Below are positions 57,097 to 64,000 of a stretch of 64,000 bases of DNA, one piece after another. The notes under the pieces are model-generated. The model saw nothing but the letters and a program-made list of their open reading frames with translations. It did no database searches and was not told the origin of the DNA. The translations under genes and the position numbers were made by a program. The number at the start of each line of letters is the position of its first letter. The stretch's first letter is position 1. Source of the DNA: Pseudomonas floridensis. GTDB lineage: Bacteria; Pseudomonadota; Gammaproteobacteria; Pseudomonadales; Pseudomonadaceae. The stretch is from contig NZ_MUIO01000009.1 in assembly GCF_002087235.1 (NCBI RefSeq), positions 81,981 through 145,980 on the forward strand, read 5' to 3'.

Positions 57097-58536
57097 TTAA
57101 TTCCCCTTGCCGAGAGCGTCAACGTTGTCGCCCTCTTCCGCGCCTTCAACGGCAGCGGAGAGCGGACGGGCCGGTGTGCGTTTCTGACCCGGACCACCGT
57201 GTGGCACATGTTCGACATAGGCTTTAGGACCTTTGCGAACCAGACGCATCATGTAGCCCAGGCCTGCGCCGAACAGCACGAAGTAGACGACCACGAACAG
57301 CACCAGGGTGATGCTCATCTGCGCAACGCTGTGACCGGAAGAGGCATCGGCGGTGCGCATCAGGCCGTACACGACCCACGGCTGACGGCCAATCTCAGTG
57401 GTGAACCAGCCCGCCAGAATCGCGACCAGACCGGACGGCCCCATCCACAGCGCCAGATACAGGAACGGACGGGACTGATAGAGCGTGCCACGCTTGCGCA
57501 GCCACAGGCTCCACAGACCGGTCAGGATCATCAGCATGCCCAGCGCGACCATGACCCGGAACGACCAGAACACAATGGTCGAATTCGGACGGTCTTCAGG
57601 TTTGAACTCCTTCAGTGCCGGTACTTGCTTGTCGAGGCTATGGGTCAGGATCAGGCTGCCCAGGTACGGAATTTCCACCGCGTACTTGGTGCGCTCTTCC
57701 TTCATGTCGGGAATGCCAAACAGAATCAGAGGGGTTGGCTCGTTACCAACGTTTTCCCAGTGACCTTCGATGGCGGCAATCTTCGCCGGCTGATGCTTGA
57801 GCGTGTTCAGCCCGTGGAAGTCGCCGACCACGGCCTGGATCGGTGCGACGATCAGCGCCATCCACATCGCCATCGACAGCATTTTGCGTACCGCTGGCGT
57901 GTCGCGACCGCGCAACAGGTGCCAGGCCGCCGAAGAGCCGACGAAGAATGCGGTCGCAACGAACGCCGCGATGGCCATGTGCGTCAGGCGATACGGGAAC
58001 GACGGGTTAAAGACCACCGCGAACCAGTCAGTCGGGATGACCCGGCCATCGATGATCTCGAAGCCTTGAGGGGTCTGCATCCAGCTGTTGGACGACAGGA
58101 TCCAGAAGGTGGAAATCAGCGTGCCGATGGCGACCATGACCGTGGAGAAGAAGTGCAGGTTGCGTCCGACGCGGTTCCAGCCGAACAGCATCACGCCGAG
58201 AAAGCCTGCTTCCAGGAAGAACGCCGTCAACACTTCGTACGTCAGCAGCGGTCCCGTGACAGCCCCGGCAAAGTCGGAGAAACGGCTCCAGTTGGTGCCG
58301 AATTGATAGGCCATGACCAGTCCGGATACCACGCCCATGCCGAAGTTGACGGCAAAGATCTTGGACCAGAAATGGTACAGGTCGCGGTAGACATCTTCGC
58401 GGGTCTTCAGCCACAGGCCTTCGAGCACAGCCAGGTAACTTGCCAGACCGATGGTGATGGCAGGAAACAGGATGTGAAACGAAATCGTGAATGCGAACTG
58501 AATTCGGGCGAGATCGATAGCCTCCAAACCGAACAT
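57097..58536 (-). CDS. cioA: Cyanide-insensitive bd-type oxidase subunit I, CioA
   Basis: Quinol-oxidising, haem-binding subunit. The 479-aa protein has nine predicted membrane segments. His21 (ISFHILF) and His186 (RLTHMAIAAF) are the haem ligands, and the FWSFRVMVALG segment carries the Met ligand. The GDFHGLNTLKHQPAKIAAIEG motif starts the Q-loop, which is short, typical of the CIO subgroup. GWFTTEIGRQPWVVYG is also present. GAGAGGAA precedes the ATG. An Anr-type box lies 120 nt upstream. Confidence 0.95.
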   Translation of the reverse strand: MFGLEAIDLARIQFAFTISFHILFPAITIGLASYLAVLEGLWLKTREDVYRDLYHFWSKIFAVNFGMGVVSGLVMAYQFGTNWSRFSDFAGAVTGPLLTYEVLTAFFLEAGFLGVMLFGWNRVGRNLHFFSTVMVAIGTLISTFWILSSNSWMQTPQGFEIIDGRVIPTDWFAVVFNPSFPYRLTHMAIAAFVATAFFVGSSAAWHLLRGRDTPAVRKMLSMAMWMALIVAPIQAVVGDFHGLNTLKHQPAKIAAIEGHWENVGNEPTPLILFGIPDMKEERTKYAVEIPYLGSLILTHSLDKQVPALKEFKPEDRPNSTIVFWSFRVMVALGMLMILTGLWSLWLRKRGTLYQSRPFLYLALWMGPSGLVAILAGWFTTEIGRQPWVVYGLMRTADASSGHSVAQMSITLVLFVVVYFVLFGAGLGYMMRLVRKGPKAYVEHVPHGGPGQKRTPARPLSAAVEGAEEGDNVDALGKGN

Positions 58537-58655
58537 AAGTGTTCCTCTCTCAGGTGATACCGGCTGCCGGCCGCTAACCAGCAGTGAATGCCCCCACGGT
58601 TATGGAGTGCTTATCTTTCTATTTGTTCTGATGACAATCGCAGGGAGTTGGCGGG

Positions 58656-58669
58656 TTGACTCACATCAA
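58656..58669 (-). promoter_or_regulatory. Anr/FNR-type box upstream of cioA
   Basis: On the minus strand TTGATGTGAGTCAA matches TTGAT-N4-ATCAA at nine of ten positions. It is 120 nt before the cioA start in the 320-bp gap to the hydroxylase operon. In P. aeruginosa ANR represses cioAB under low oxygen; the distance from any promoter here is not clear, so activation or repression cannot be told. Confidence 0.65.
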
Positions 58670-58814
58670 CTGTCATCGCGCAATGACACGGGTCAACCGG
58701 CAGTCAAAGAGTAGTCCCATTCGGCCACTTGAGCCGTGTGGTCTTTTGTCGCGTGGCGGGATGTCTCACCTGGTCAGGGGGCGTGGGGAAATGATTCGCG
58801 CTGCATGGATTTGT

Positions 58815-58842
58815 GCTGCATGCCCGCGCGTGGGCATGCAGC
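58815..58842. terminator. Hairpin after paoC
   Basis: GCTGCATGCCC and GGGCATGCAGC form an 11-bp stem around GCGCGT, 15 nt beyond the hydroxylase large subunit. No T run follows, so a Rho-assisted or RNA-stabilising role is possible. The rest of 58537-58856 holds only the Anr-type box. Confidence 0.65.
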
Positions 58843-58856
58843 GACGATCACAAGGA

Positions 58857-61058
58857 CTAAAGCAGCTTGTCGAGGGTGATGGGGAATTCCCGCACGCGCT
58901 TGCCGGTTGCGTGGTAAATGGCGTTGGCAATCGCCGCAGGCACACCGACGATACCGATTTCGCCGACCCCCTTGGAACCCAGCGCGTTGACGATCTCGTC
59001 GTGTTCTTCGACGAACAGCACATCAATGTCACCGATATCAGCGTTAACCGGAATGTGATATTCCGCCAGGCTGTGATTCATCGGACGGCCGAGGTCATGG
59101 TCCACCATCGCCTCTTCCTGCAAGGCCATGCCCATGCCCCACACCACGCCGCCGAGAATCTGGCTGCGTGCCATCTTCGGATTGACCACGCGGCCTGCAG
59201 CCACCGCACTGACCACCCGCTTGACCTTGATGGTGCCGAGGTCTTCATCGACCAGCACTTCGACGAACACTGCAGAGTGGGTGGCCGCTGCATAGGCTTC
59301 ACGCTTCTTGTCCGGCTCGGCATCGACCTGGACTTCTATCACGCCACTGGACTGGGCAGCCGCCAGGTCCGCCATTGAGATGACCTGATCGCCCAGAAGC
59401 AGGCTGCCCGACTCGAAACTCACCTGGTCCGGCGTGGCCGAAGCATATTGCGGGTACATTCCTTTGGCCACTTCAAGCACTTGACGCTGCAAGGCCTGGC
59501 AGGCTTGCTGAACTGCCGTGCCGACCGACGACACGGTGAATGAGCCACCTTGCAGCGGCGCCGTTGGCAGCGAAGAGTCGCCCAGCAGGAAGGTCACGTC
59601 CTCCACCGCCATGCCCATGGTTTCTGCGGCAATCTGGGTCATGACCGTGTAAGTGCCGGTGCCGATGTCCGTGGTCGCACTGCTGACCACCAGTTTGCCT
59701 TGGGCATCGAGCCGAGCCTTGGCGCTGGCTTTCATCTGCATCGCTTCCCAGACACCGCCCGCCATGCCCCAGCCGACCAGCTGGCGACCTTCACGCATGC
59801 TGCGTGGCTCAGGGTTGCGGCGCTCCCAGCCAAAGCGGTCTGCGCCTTGGGCGTAGCATTCGCGCAGCTCTTTACTGGAGTACGGCTTGTCCTCGTTACC
59901 GTTGCGCTCGGCGAAGTTGGTCAGACGCAGACGGACCGGGTCGATGGCCAGCGCACAGGCCAGCTCGTCCATTGCGCACTCCAGGCCGATCATGCCCAGC
60001 GCTGCGCCCGGCGCACGCATGTCCAGCGGCGTAAACACATCCAGCGGCACCAGCTTGTAGGTCAACTGGACGTTGTCGCATTGGTAGAGCATGCCGCTCC
60101 ACTCCACGACGTGCTCCGTGAAGTCTTCAAAGCGCGAAGTCTGGCCGATCGCTTCATGCCCGATGGCCAACAGACGCCCGTTGGCCGCAGCGCCAAGACG
60201 CAGGCGCTGCACGGTGCGCGGACGGTAACCAAAGGTGAACATCTGCTGGCGGGTCAGCGTGACGCGCACCGAACGCTTGAGGTGCAGAGCTGCCATCACG
60301 GCCAGTGGCAACTGATACTGCGGACGCAAACCGGAACCGAATGCCCCGCCGACAAAGGCGGCCAGCACGCGAATCTTGTCCTTTTCCAGGCCGAAGACCT
60401 TGTGCAGGTAGTCCTGACAGTTTTGCGTGCCCTGAGTCTTGTCATGGATCTGCAGACTGCCGTCGGCCTGATACAGAACCGTGGACGCGTGCGGCTCCAT
60501 CGGGTTGTGATATTCACTCGGCGTGCTGTACGTGACATCGACGCTGAGCGCGGAACTGGCCAGCTCCGCCTCGAAATTGCCACGCGGCTCGGGCAGTTCG
60601 GCAGGCGCGTCCTTGGCGTTGGCCAACTCGGCGTGCAGGTCAGTCTGGTGAGACTCCACTTCGTATTCGATACGAATCAGCGAGCCTGCATGCCGTGCCA
60701 TCTCCAGCGATTCGGCCACCACCAGCGCCAGCGGCTGGCCACTGTAAAGCACGTTGCCGTTATACAGAGGGCGAAACGGCGAGCCGTCTGCCGAGTCGGC
60801 GTCCTCGTAATTTTCGTCGTAAGTGGCCAGTGAAGGACGGTTGGTATGATCCAGCACCGCGACCACGCCCGGCACCTTCAAAGCCTCGGACGTATCAATG
60901 CTCAGCACGCGGCCGTTGGCGATGGTGCTCGACACCACACTGCCAAACAGCAGACCGTCTTGCGGGTACTCACCGGCGTATCGTGCGCCGCCAGTGACTT
61001 TCAGCTTGCCGTCGACACGGTCCACAGGCTTGCCCATCGGGGAGAAAGGGATATTCAT
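58857..61058 (-). CDS. paoC: Molybdenum-binding subunit of an aldehyde oxidoreductase (PaoC/YagR type)
   Basis: Large subunit of a xanthine-oxidase-family molybdenum hydroxylase. The 733-aa protein has the aldehyde oxidase N-terminal a/b hammerhead (GGARYAGEY), molybdopterin-binding blocks (FVGGAFGSGLRPQ, RAPGAALGM, GTGTYTVMTQIAAE, GSFTVSSVGTA), and the catalytic Glu700 in GVGEIGIVG. In E. coli PaoABC oxidises aromatic aldehydes in the periplasm. It overlaps paoB by 4 nt. Substrate is inferred from family only; xanthine dehydrogenase is less likely because of the separate three-subunit layout. Confidence 0.9.
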   Translation of the reverse strand: MNIPFSPMGKPVDRVDGKLKVTGGARYAGEYPQDGLLFGSVVSSTIANGRVLSIDTSEALKVPGVVAVLDHTNRPSLATYDENYEDADSADGSPFRPLYNGNVLYSGQPLALVVAESLEMARHAGSLIRIEYEVESHQTDLHAELANAKDAPAELPEPRGNFEAELASSALSVDVTYSTPSEYHNPMEPHASTVLYQADGSLQIHDKTQGTQNCQDYLHKVFGLEKDKIRVLAAFVGGAFGSGLRPQYQLPLAVMAALHLKRSVRVTLTRQQMFTFGYRPRTVQRLRLGAAANGRLLAIGHEAIGQTSRFEDFTEHVVEWSGMLYQCDNVQLTYKLVPLDVFTPLDMRAPGAALGMIGLECAMDELACALAIDPVRLRLTNFAERNGNEDKPYSSKELRECYAQGADRFGWERRNPEPRSMREGRQLVGWGMAGGVWEAMQMKASAKARLDAQGKLVVSSATTDIGTGTYTVMTQIAAETMGMAVEDVTFLLGDSSLPTAPLQGGSFTVSSVGTAVQQACQALQRQVLEVAKGMYPQYASATPDQVSFESGSLLLGDQVISMADLAAAQSSGVIEVQVDAEPDKKREAYAAATHSAVFVEVLVDEDLGTIKVKRVVSAVAAGRVVNPKMARSQILGGVVWGMGMALQEEAMVDHDLGRPMNHSLAEYHIPVNADIGDIDVLFVEEHDEIVNALGSKGVGEIGIVGVPAAIANAIYHATGKRVREFPITLDKLL

Positions 61059-62044
61059 TGGACAGCACCTCCCAGTGCGGCGTCGGTCAGCGCGCGGATG
61101 ATCGCTCGACGCGCCAGCTTGACCTTGAAACCGTTGTGCGCAAGCGGTTGCGCATCGGCCAGCATGGCGTCCGCAGCAGCGGCGAAATGTTCACGAGTGG
61201 CGGGCTTGCCGATCAGCAGACGTTCCACTGCTTTGTCACGCCATGGCTTGTGCGCCACGCCACCCAGCGCCAGGCGTGCGTCCGTCACGACGTCGCCATC
61301 CAGCGTGAGCGCCGCCGCCACCGACACCAGCGCGAACGCATAGGACGCACGATCACGAACCTTCAGGTAAGCGCTGTGGCCGACGAAGCGCTCGGCAGGC
61401 AGTTCGATAGCGGTGATCAGCTCATCGTCTGCCAACTGATTGTCACGCTGCGGCGCATCGCCGGGCAGACGATGGAAATCAGCGAATTCAATGGTGCGAC
61501 GTCCGGCACGGCCTTCGACATGCACCACCGCTTCCAGCGCAGCCATGGCCACGCACATGTCGGACGGATGGGTGGCGACGCAGTCATCGCTGGCACCGAA
61601 GATCGCGTGAATGCGGTTGAGGCCCTCTTTCGCCGGGCAACCGCTACCTGGCTCGCGCTTGTTGCACGGCACGCTGGCGTCGTAAAAGTAATAGCAGCGG
61701 GTACGTTGCAGCAGATTGCCACCAGTGCTGGCCATATTGCGCAACTGCGGCGATGCGCCAGCCAGCAGCGCCTGACTCAACAGCGGGTAGCGCGCTTCGA
61801 CCAGCGGGTGCCACGCCAGGTCGGCATTGCTGACCAACGCGCCGATCATCAGACCGCCAGAGGCCGTCTCGGTCACATCCTTGAGCGGCAGGTCGTTGAT
61901 GTCGATCAGGTGTTCGGGGCGAGCGACGTTCTCTTTCATCAGATCGAGCAGGTTGGTGCCGCCCGCGATAAAACGCGTCGCCGGGCCGCTCAGATCAATG
62001 GCGGCTTTGATGTCGGCGGGCTTGCTGTAGGTGAACGGATTCAT
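61055..62044 (-). CDS. paoB: FAD-binding subunit of the aldehyde oxidoreductase (PaoB/YagS type)
   Basis: Medium subunit that passes electrons to FAD. The 329-aa protein has the FAD-binding motif FIAGGTNLLDLMKENV (about 26-41), IGALVSNADL, and the Cys-rich insertion TRCYYFYDASVPCNKREPGSGC, which matches the extra [4Fe-4S] cluster loop known from E. coli PaoB. GNLLQRTRC and DDELITAIELP follow. Both boundaries overlap by 4 nt with neighbours, indicating full translational coupling. Confidence 0.92.
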   Translation of the reverse strand: MNPFTYSKPADIKAAIDLSGPATRFIAGGTNLLDLMKENVARPEHLIDINDLPLKDVTETASGGLMIGALVSNADLAWHPLVEARYPLLSQALLAGASPQLRNMASTGGNLLQRTRCYYFYDASVPCNKREPGSGCPAKEGLNRIHAIFGASDDCVATHPSDMCVAMAALEAVVHVEGRAGRRTIEFADFHRLPGDAPQRDNQLADDELITAIELPAERFVGHSAYLKVRDRASYAFALVSVAAALTLDGDVVTDARLALGGVAHKPWRDKAVERLLIGKPATREHFAAAADAMLADAQPLAHNGFKVKLARRAIIRALTDAALGGAVQ

Positions 62045-62577
62045 GAGTTCACCTGCTGCGTTTGTGCCTGGGTCGCGTCGTGAAATTGCGGCAGGGCTTC
62101 TTCAACGGCGGCCAGAATATTGCTGTAGGCACCGCAACGGCAAAGGTTACCGCTCATCAGTTCCTGGATCTCGGCACGGGTGCTGGCACGCCCCTCGTTG
62201 GCAAGGCCAACGGCCGAGCAGATCTGCCCGGGCGTGCAGTAACCGCACTGGAAAGCGTCGTGCTTGATGAAGGCCTGCTGCATCGGGTGCAACTGTTCCC
62301 CATCGGCGAGGCCCTCGATAGTGGTCAATTCGGCACCGTCGCACATGATCGCCAGCGTCAGGCAGGCATTGATCCGCTTGCCGTCGCGCAGTACGGTGCA
62401 GGCACCGCACTGACCGTGGTCGCAGCCTTTCTTGGTGCCGACCAGATCGAGCCGGTCGCGCAGCAGATCCAGCAGGGTGGTCCAGGGTTGCACATCGAGT
62501 TGACGCAGTTGCCCATTGAGGGTCAGAGAAATCGCATGGCTTGCGATATCCTTCGGAAGCAGGTTCGGAGCATTCAT
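62041..62577 (-). CDS. paoA: [2Fe-2S] subunit of the aldehyde oxidoreductase (PaoA/YagT type)
   Basis: Small subunit with two [2Fe-2S] clusters: plant-type GCDHGQCGACTVL...NAC (about 52-76) and the helical pair CGYCTPGQI...LCRCGAY (about 110-146). 178 aa. E. coli PaoA has an N-terminal Tat signal of about 50 residues; none is present here. The ATG at 62577 has GAGG five nt upstream; the next in-frame ATG adds eight non-conserved residues only. First gene of paoABC. No maturation gene of the PaoD (XdhC) type lies in the window. Confidence 0.92.
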   Translation of the reverse strand: MNAPNLLPKDIASHAISLTLNGQLRQLDVQPWTTLLDLLRDRLDLVGTKKGCDHGQCGACTVLRDGKRINACLTLAIMCDGAELTTIEGLADGEQLHPMQQAFIKHDAFQCGYCTPGQICSAVGLANEGRASTRAEIQELMSGNLCRCGAYSNILAAVEEALPQFHDATQAQTQQVNS

Positions 62578-62852
62578 GGAAACCTCACGGTAGGTACTCA
62601 TTCAGCGCATTTTTATGCGTCTTAGGGGGTACGACTCCGCATGATTTGCAACGTTCAGGGTTTCTGGACGGACTGTAGCCAAGCGTCGATCATCCAAAAG
62701 CCGTCATCCATGAACACCTATCGCGTTTGGCTGCTGGTATGATGCGCGGCTTTTTCCGACCCACAACAATCCAGCGGGCTGCCCGGGCGGTCTGTGCTTT
62801 GCTGTTGGAGTCGAATCATTCACGACGCAGGCCGCGTCACGGGGAGCCAGAC

Positions 62853-64000
62853 ATGCTGGAAAGGCTGTTTCAACTCAAGGCACACAACACCAACGTGAGG
62901 ACCGAGATTCTCGCGGGCGTCACGACCTTCCTGGCGATGGCTTACATCCTGTTCGTCAACCCCAGCATCCTTGGCGAAACCGGTATGGATAAGGGCGCGC
63001 TGTTCGTCGCCACCTGTCTGGCCGCCGCCATCGGCTCAGCCGTGATGGGCCTGATCGCCAACTACCCGATTGCCCTGGCACCGGGCATGGGCCTGAACGC
63101 CTTCTTTACCTACACCGTGGTCCTGCACATGGGCCATACCTGGCAGGTCGCGCTGGGTGCGGTGTTTCTGTCAGCGGTGATGTTCTTCCTGCTGTCGATC
63201 TTTCGCATTCGTGAATGGATCATCAACAGCATTCCCCTGCCCCTGCGCTCGGCAATCGCTGCCGGTATCGGTCTGTTTCTGGCGTTGATCGCCCTGCAAA
63301 ACGCCGGCATCGTGGTCAGCCACCCGGTCACCATGCTCAGCATGGGCGATCTCAAACAGCCTGCACCGATTCTGGCGACGCTGGGCTTCTTTCTGATCGT
63401 TGCACTGGACAAGCTCAAGGTGAAGGGCGCGGTGCTGATCGGCATCCTGGCGGTCACGCTTGCTTCCATTGCACTGGGCTTCAGCAAATTCGGCGGGGTC
63501 ATGTCGATGCCGCCGTCGCTGGCACCGACCTTTCTGCAACTGGACATCATGGGCGCACTGGACGTCGGTCTGGTCAGCATCATCTTCGCTTTCCTGTTCG
63601 TGGACATCTTCGACAACTCCGGCACCCTGATCGGCGTTGCCAAACGCGCCGGGCTGATGGGCAAGGACGGCCACATGCCGAAAATGGGCCGTGCGCTGAT
63701 CGCTGACAGCACGGCGGCCATGGCCGGTTCCCTGCTGGGCACTTCGACCACCACCAGCTACATCGAGTCCGCCGCGGGCGTCAGCGCCGGTGGCCGCACC
63801 GGCCTGACAGCCATCGTGGTTGCCGTGCTGTTCCTGCTGGCGCTGTTCTTCGCGCCACTGGCCAGCAGCGTGCCGATCTTTGCGACCGCGCCTGCCCTGC
63901 TGTTCGTTGCCGTGCTGATGGCTTCCGGCATGGCCGAAATCGACTGGGACGACGTCACCGTCGCTGCGCCTGTCGTGATCACCACGCTGGCGATGCCGTT
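62853..64000 (+). CDS. NCS2 family purine permease, AzgA-like (partial, runs off window)
   Basis: The first 382 codons of an inner-membrane transporter; the end lies beyond the window. Family features: MLERLFQLKAHNTNVRTEILAG at the N-terminus, TFLAMAYILFVNPSIL, ALAPGMGLNAFFTY, FVDIFDNSGTLIGVAKRAGL and STTTSYIESAAGVSAGGRTGL. This is the AzgA/PbuG (guanine-hypoxanthine-adenine) branch of NCS2 rather than the UraA/XanQ branch. GGGGAG lies 8 nt before the ATG. An extended -10 (TGGTATGAT, 62735-62743) is a possible promoter; no purine riboswitch is seen in the 275-bp leader. Confidence 0.92.
   Translation, partial: MLERLFQLKAHNTNVRTEILAGVTTFLAMAYILFVNPSILGETGMDKGALFVATCLAAAIGSAVMGLIANYPIALAPGMGLNAFFTYTVVLHMGHTWQVALGAVFLSAVMFFLLSIFRIREWIINSIPLPLRSAIAAGIGLFLALIALQNAGIVVSHPVTMLSMGDLKQPAPILATLGFFLIVALDKLKVKGAVLIGILAVTLASIALGFSKFGGVMSMPPSLAPTFLQLDIMGALDVGLVSIIFAFLFVDIFDNSGTLIGVAKRAGLMGKDGHMPKMGRALIADSTAAMAGSLLGTSTTTSYIESAAGVSAGGRTGLTAIVVAVLFLLALFFAPLASSVPIFATAPALLFVAVLMASGMAEIDWDDVTVAAPVVITTLAMP

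Noticed and set aside
62578..62852. Purine riboswitch before the NCS2 permease
   Set aside because: No conserved purine aptamer core or three-way junction could be found by eye.

Overview
The window is a stretch of gamma-proteobacterial core chromosome, almost certainly Pseudomonas and most likely the P. syringae/P. fluorescens side of the genus. This rests on the proteins (PilS/PilR, FimU-PilVWXY1E, MorA, the MapZ-type PilZ protein, CioAB), on the high G+C content, on GTGG/GTAG-type REP sequences, and on a gene order I recognise from the P. aeruginosa region around clpB, rluD, pilSR, fimTU, ileS, rpsT, obgE, ispB, morA, glyA and radA. Species assignment is inference. I see no prophage, integron, insertion sequence, CRISPR array or secretion island.

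Layout. (1) 1-6150: a tRNA-Asn/tRNA-Pro operon with its own promoter, clpB with a heat-shock-type promoter, pgeF-rluD, and the divergent outer-membrane assembly gene bamD. (2) 6200-17450: type IV pilus region, with the two-component pair pilS-pilR, a REP array containing a near-perfect 101-bp duplication, thiO, the minor pilin operon fimU-pilV-W-X-Y1-E, and divergent fimT. (3) 17440-30530: housekeeping block, with the murJ/ribF/ileS/lspA/fkpB/ispH string, rpsT, a CreA-family gene, proB, obgE, rplU-rpmA, and divergent ispB. (4) 30530-39600: small and poorly known genes, including an 80-aa protein behind two Fur-like boxes, FklB, a DUF6482 protein, an UPF0114 membrane protein, a large Lon-like protease, an exported DUF3015 protein followed by a DUF4105 protein, a small lipoprotein and a Gre-like factor. 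(5) 39600-52500: ettA, the cyclic-di-GMP protein morA, glyA, a CobW-type GTPase, ybdD-cstA, a PilZ protein and radA. (6) 52600-64000: mscL, fpr, a stand-alone LuxR-type HTH protein with a 24-bp palindrome upstream, rlmG, the cyanide-insensitive oxidase cioAB with a DUF2474 gene and an Anr-type box, a three-subunit molybdenum hydroxylase (paoABC type), and the start of an NCS2 purine permease cut by the window end.

Functional links. PilS/PilR, the minor pilins and PilY1 belong to type IV pilus control and priming; MorA and the PilZ protein connect cyclic-di-GMP to motility. MurJ, LspA, BamD and PgeF serve the envelope. CioAB and the hydroxylase operon are redox functions. IleS, RpsT, RplU, RpmA, ObgE, EttA, RluD and RlmG are translation or ribosome functions.

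No convincing undescribed multi-gene system is visible. The best leads are the DUF4105 protein (permuted papain-like His/Cys motifs joined to a beta-strand-rich C-terminus) with its exported DUF3015 neighbour, the LuxR-type HTH protein with its palindrome, the Fur-box gene, and the Gre-like factor with a shortened tip. All family assignments come from reading motifs and gene order; no database search was run.
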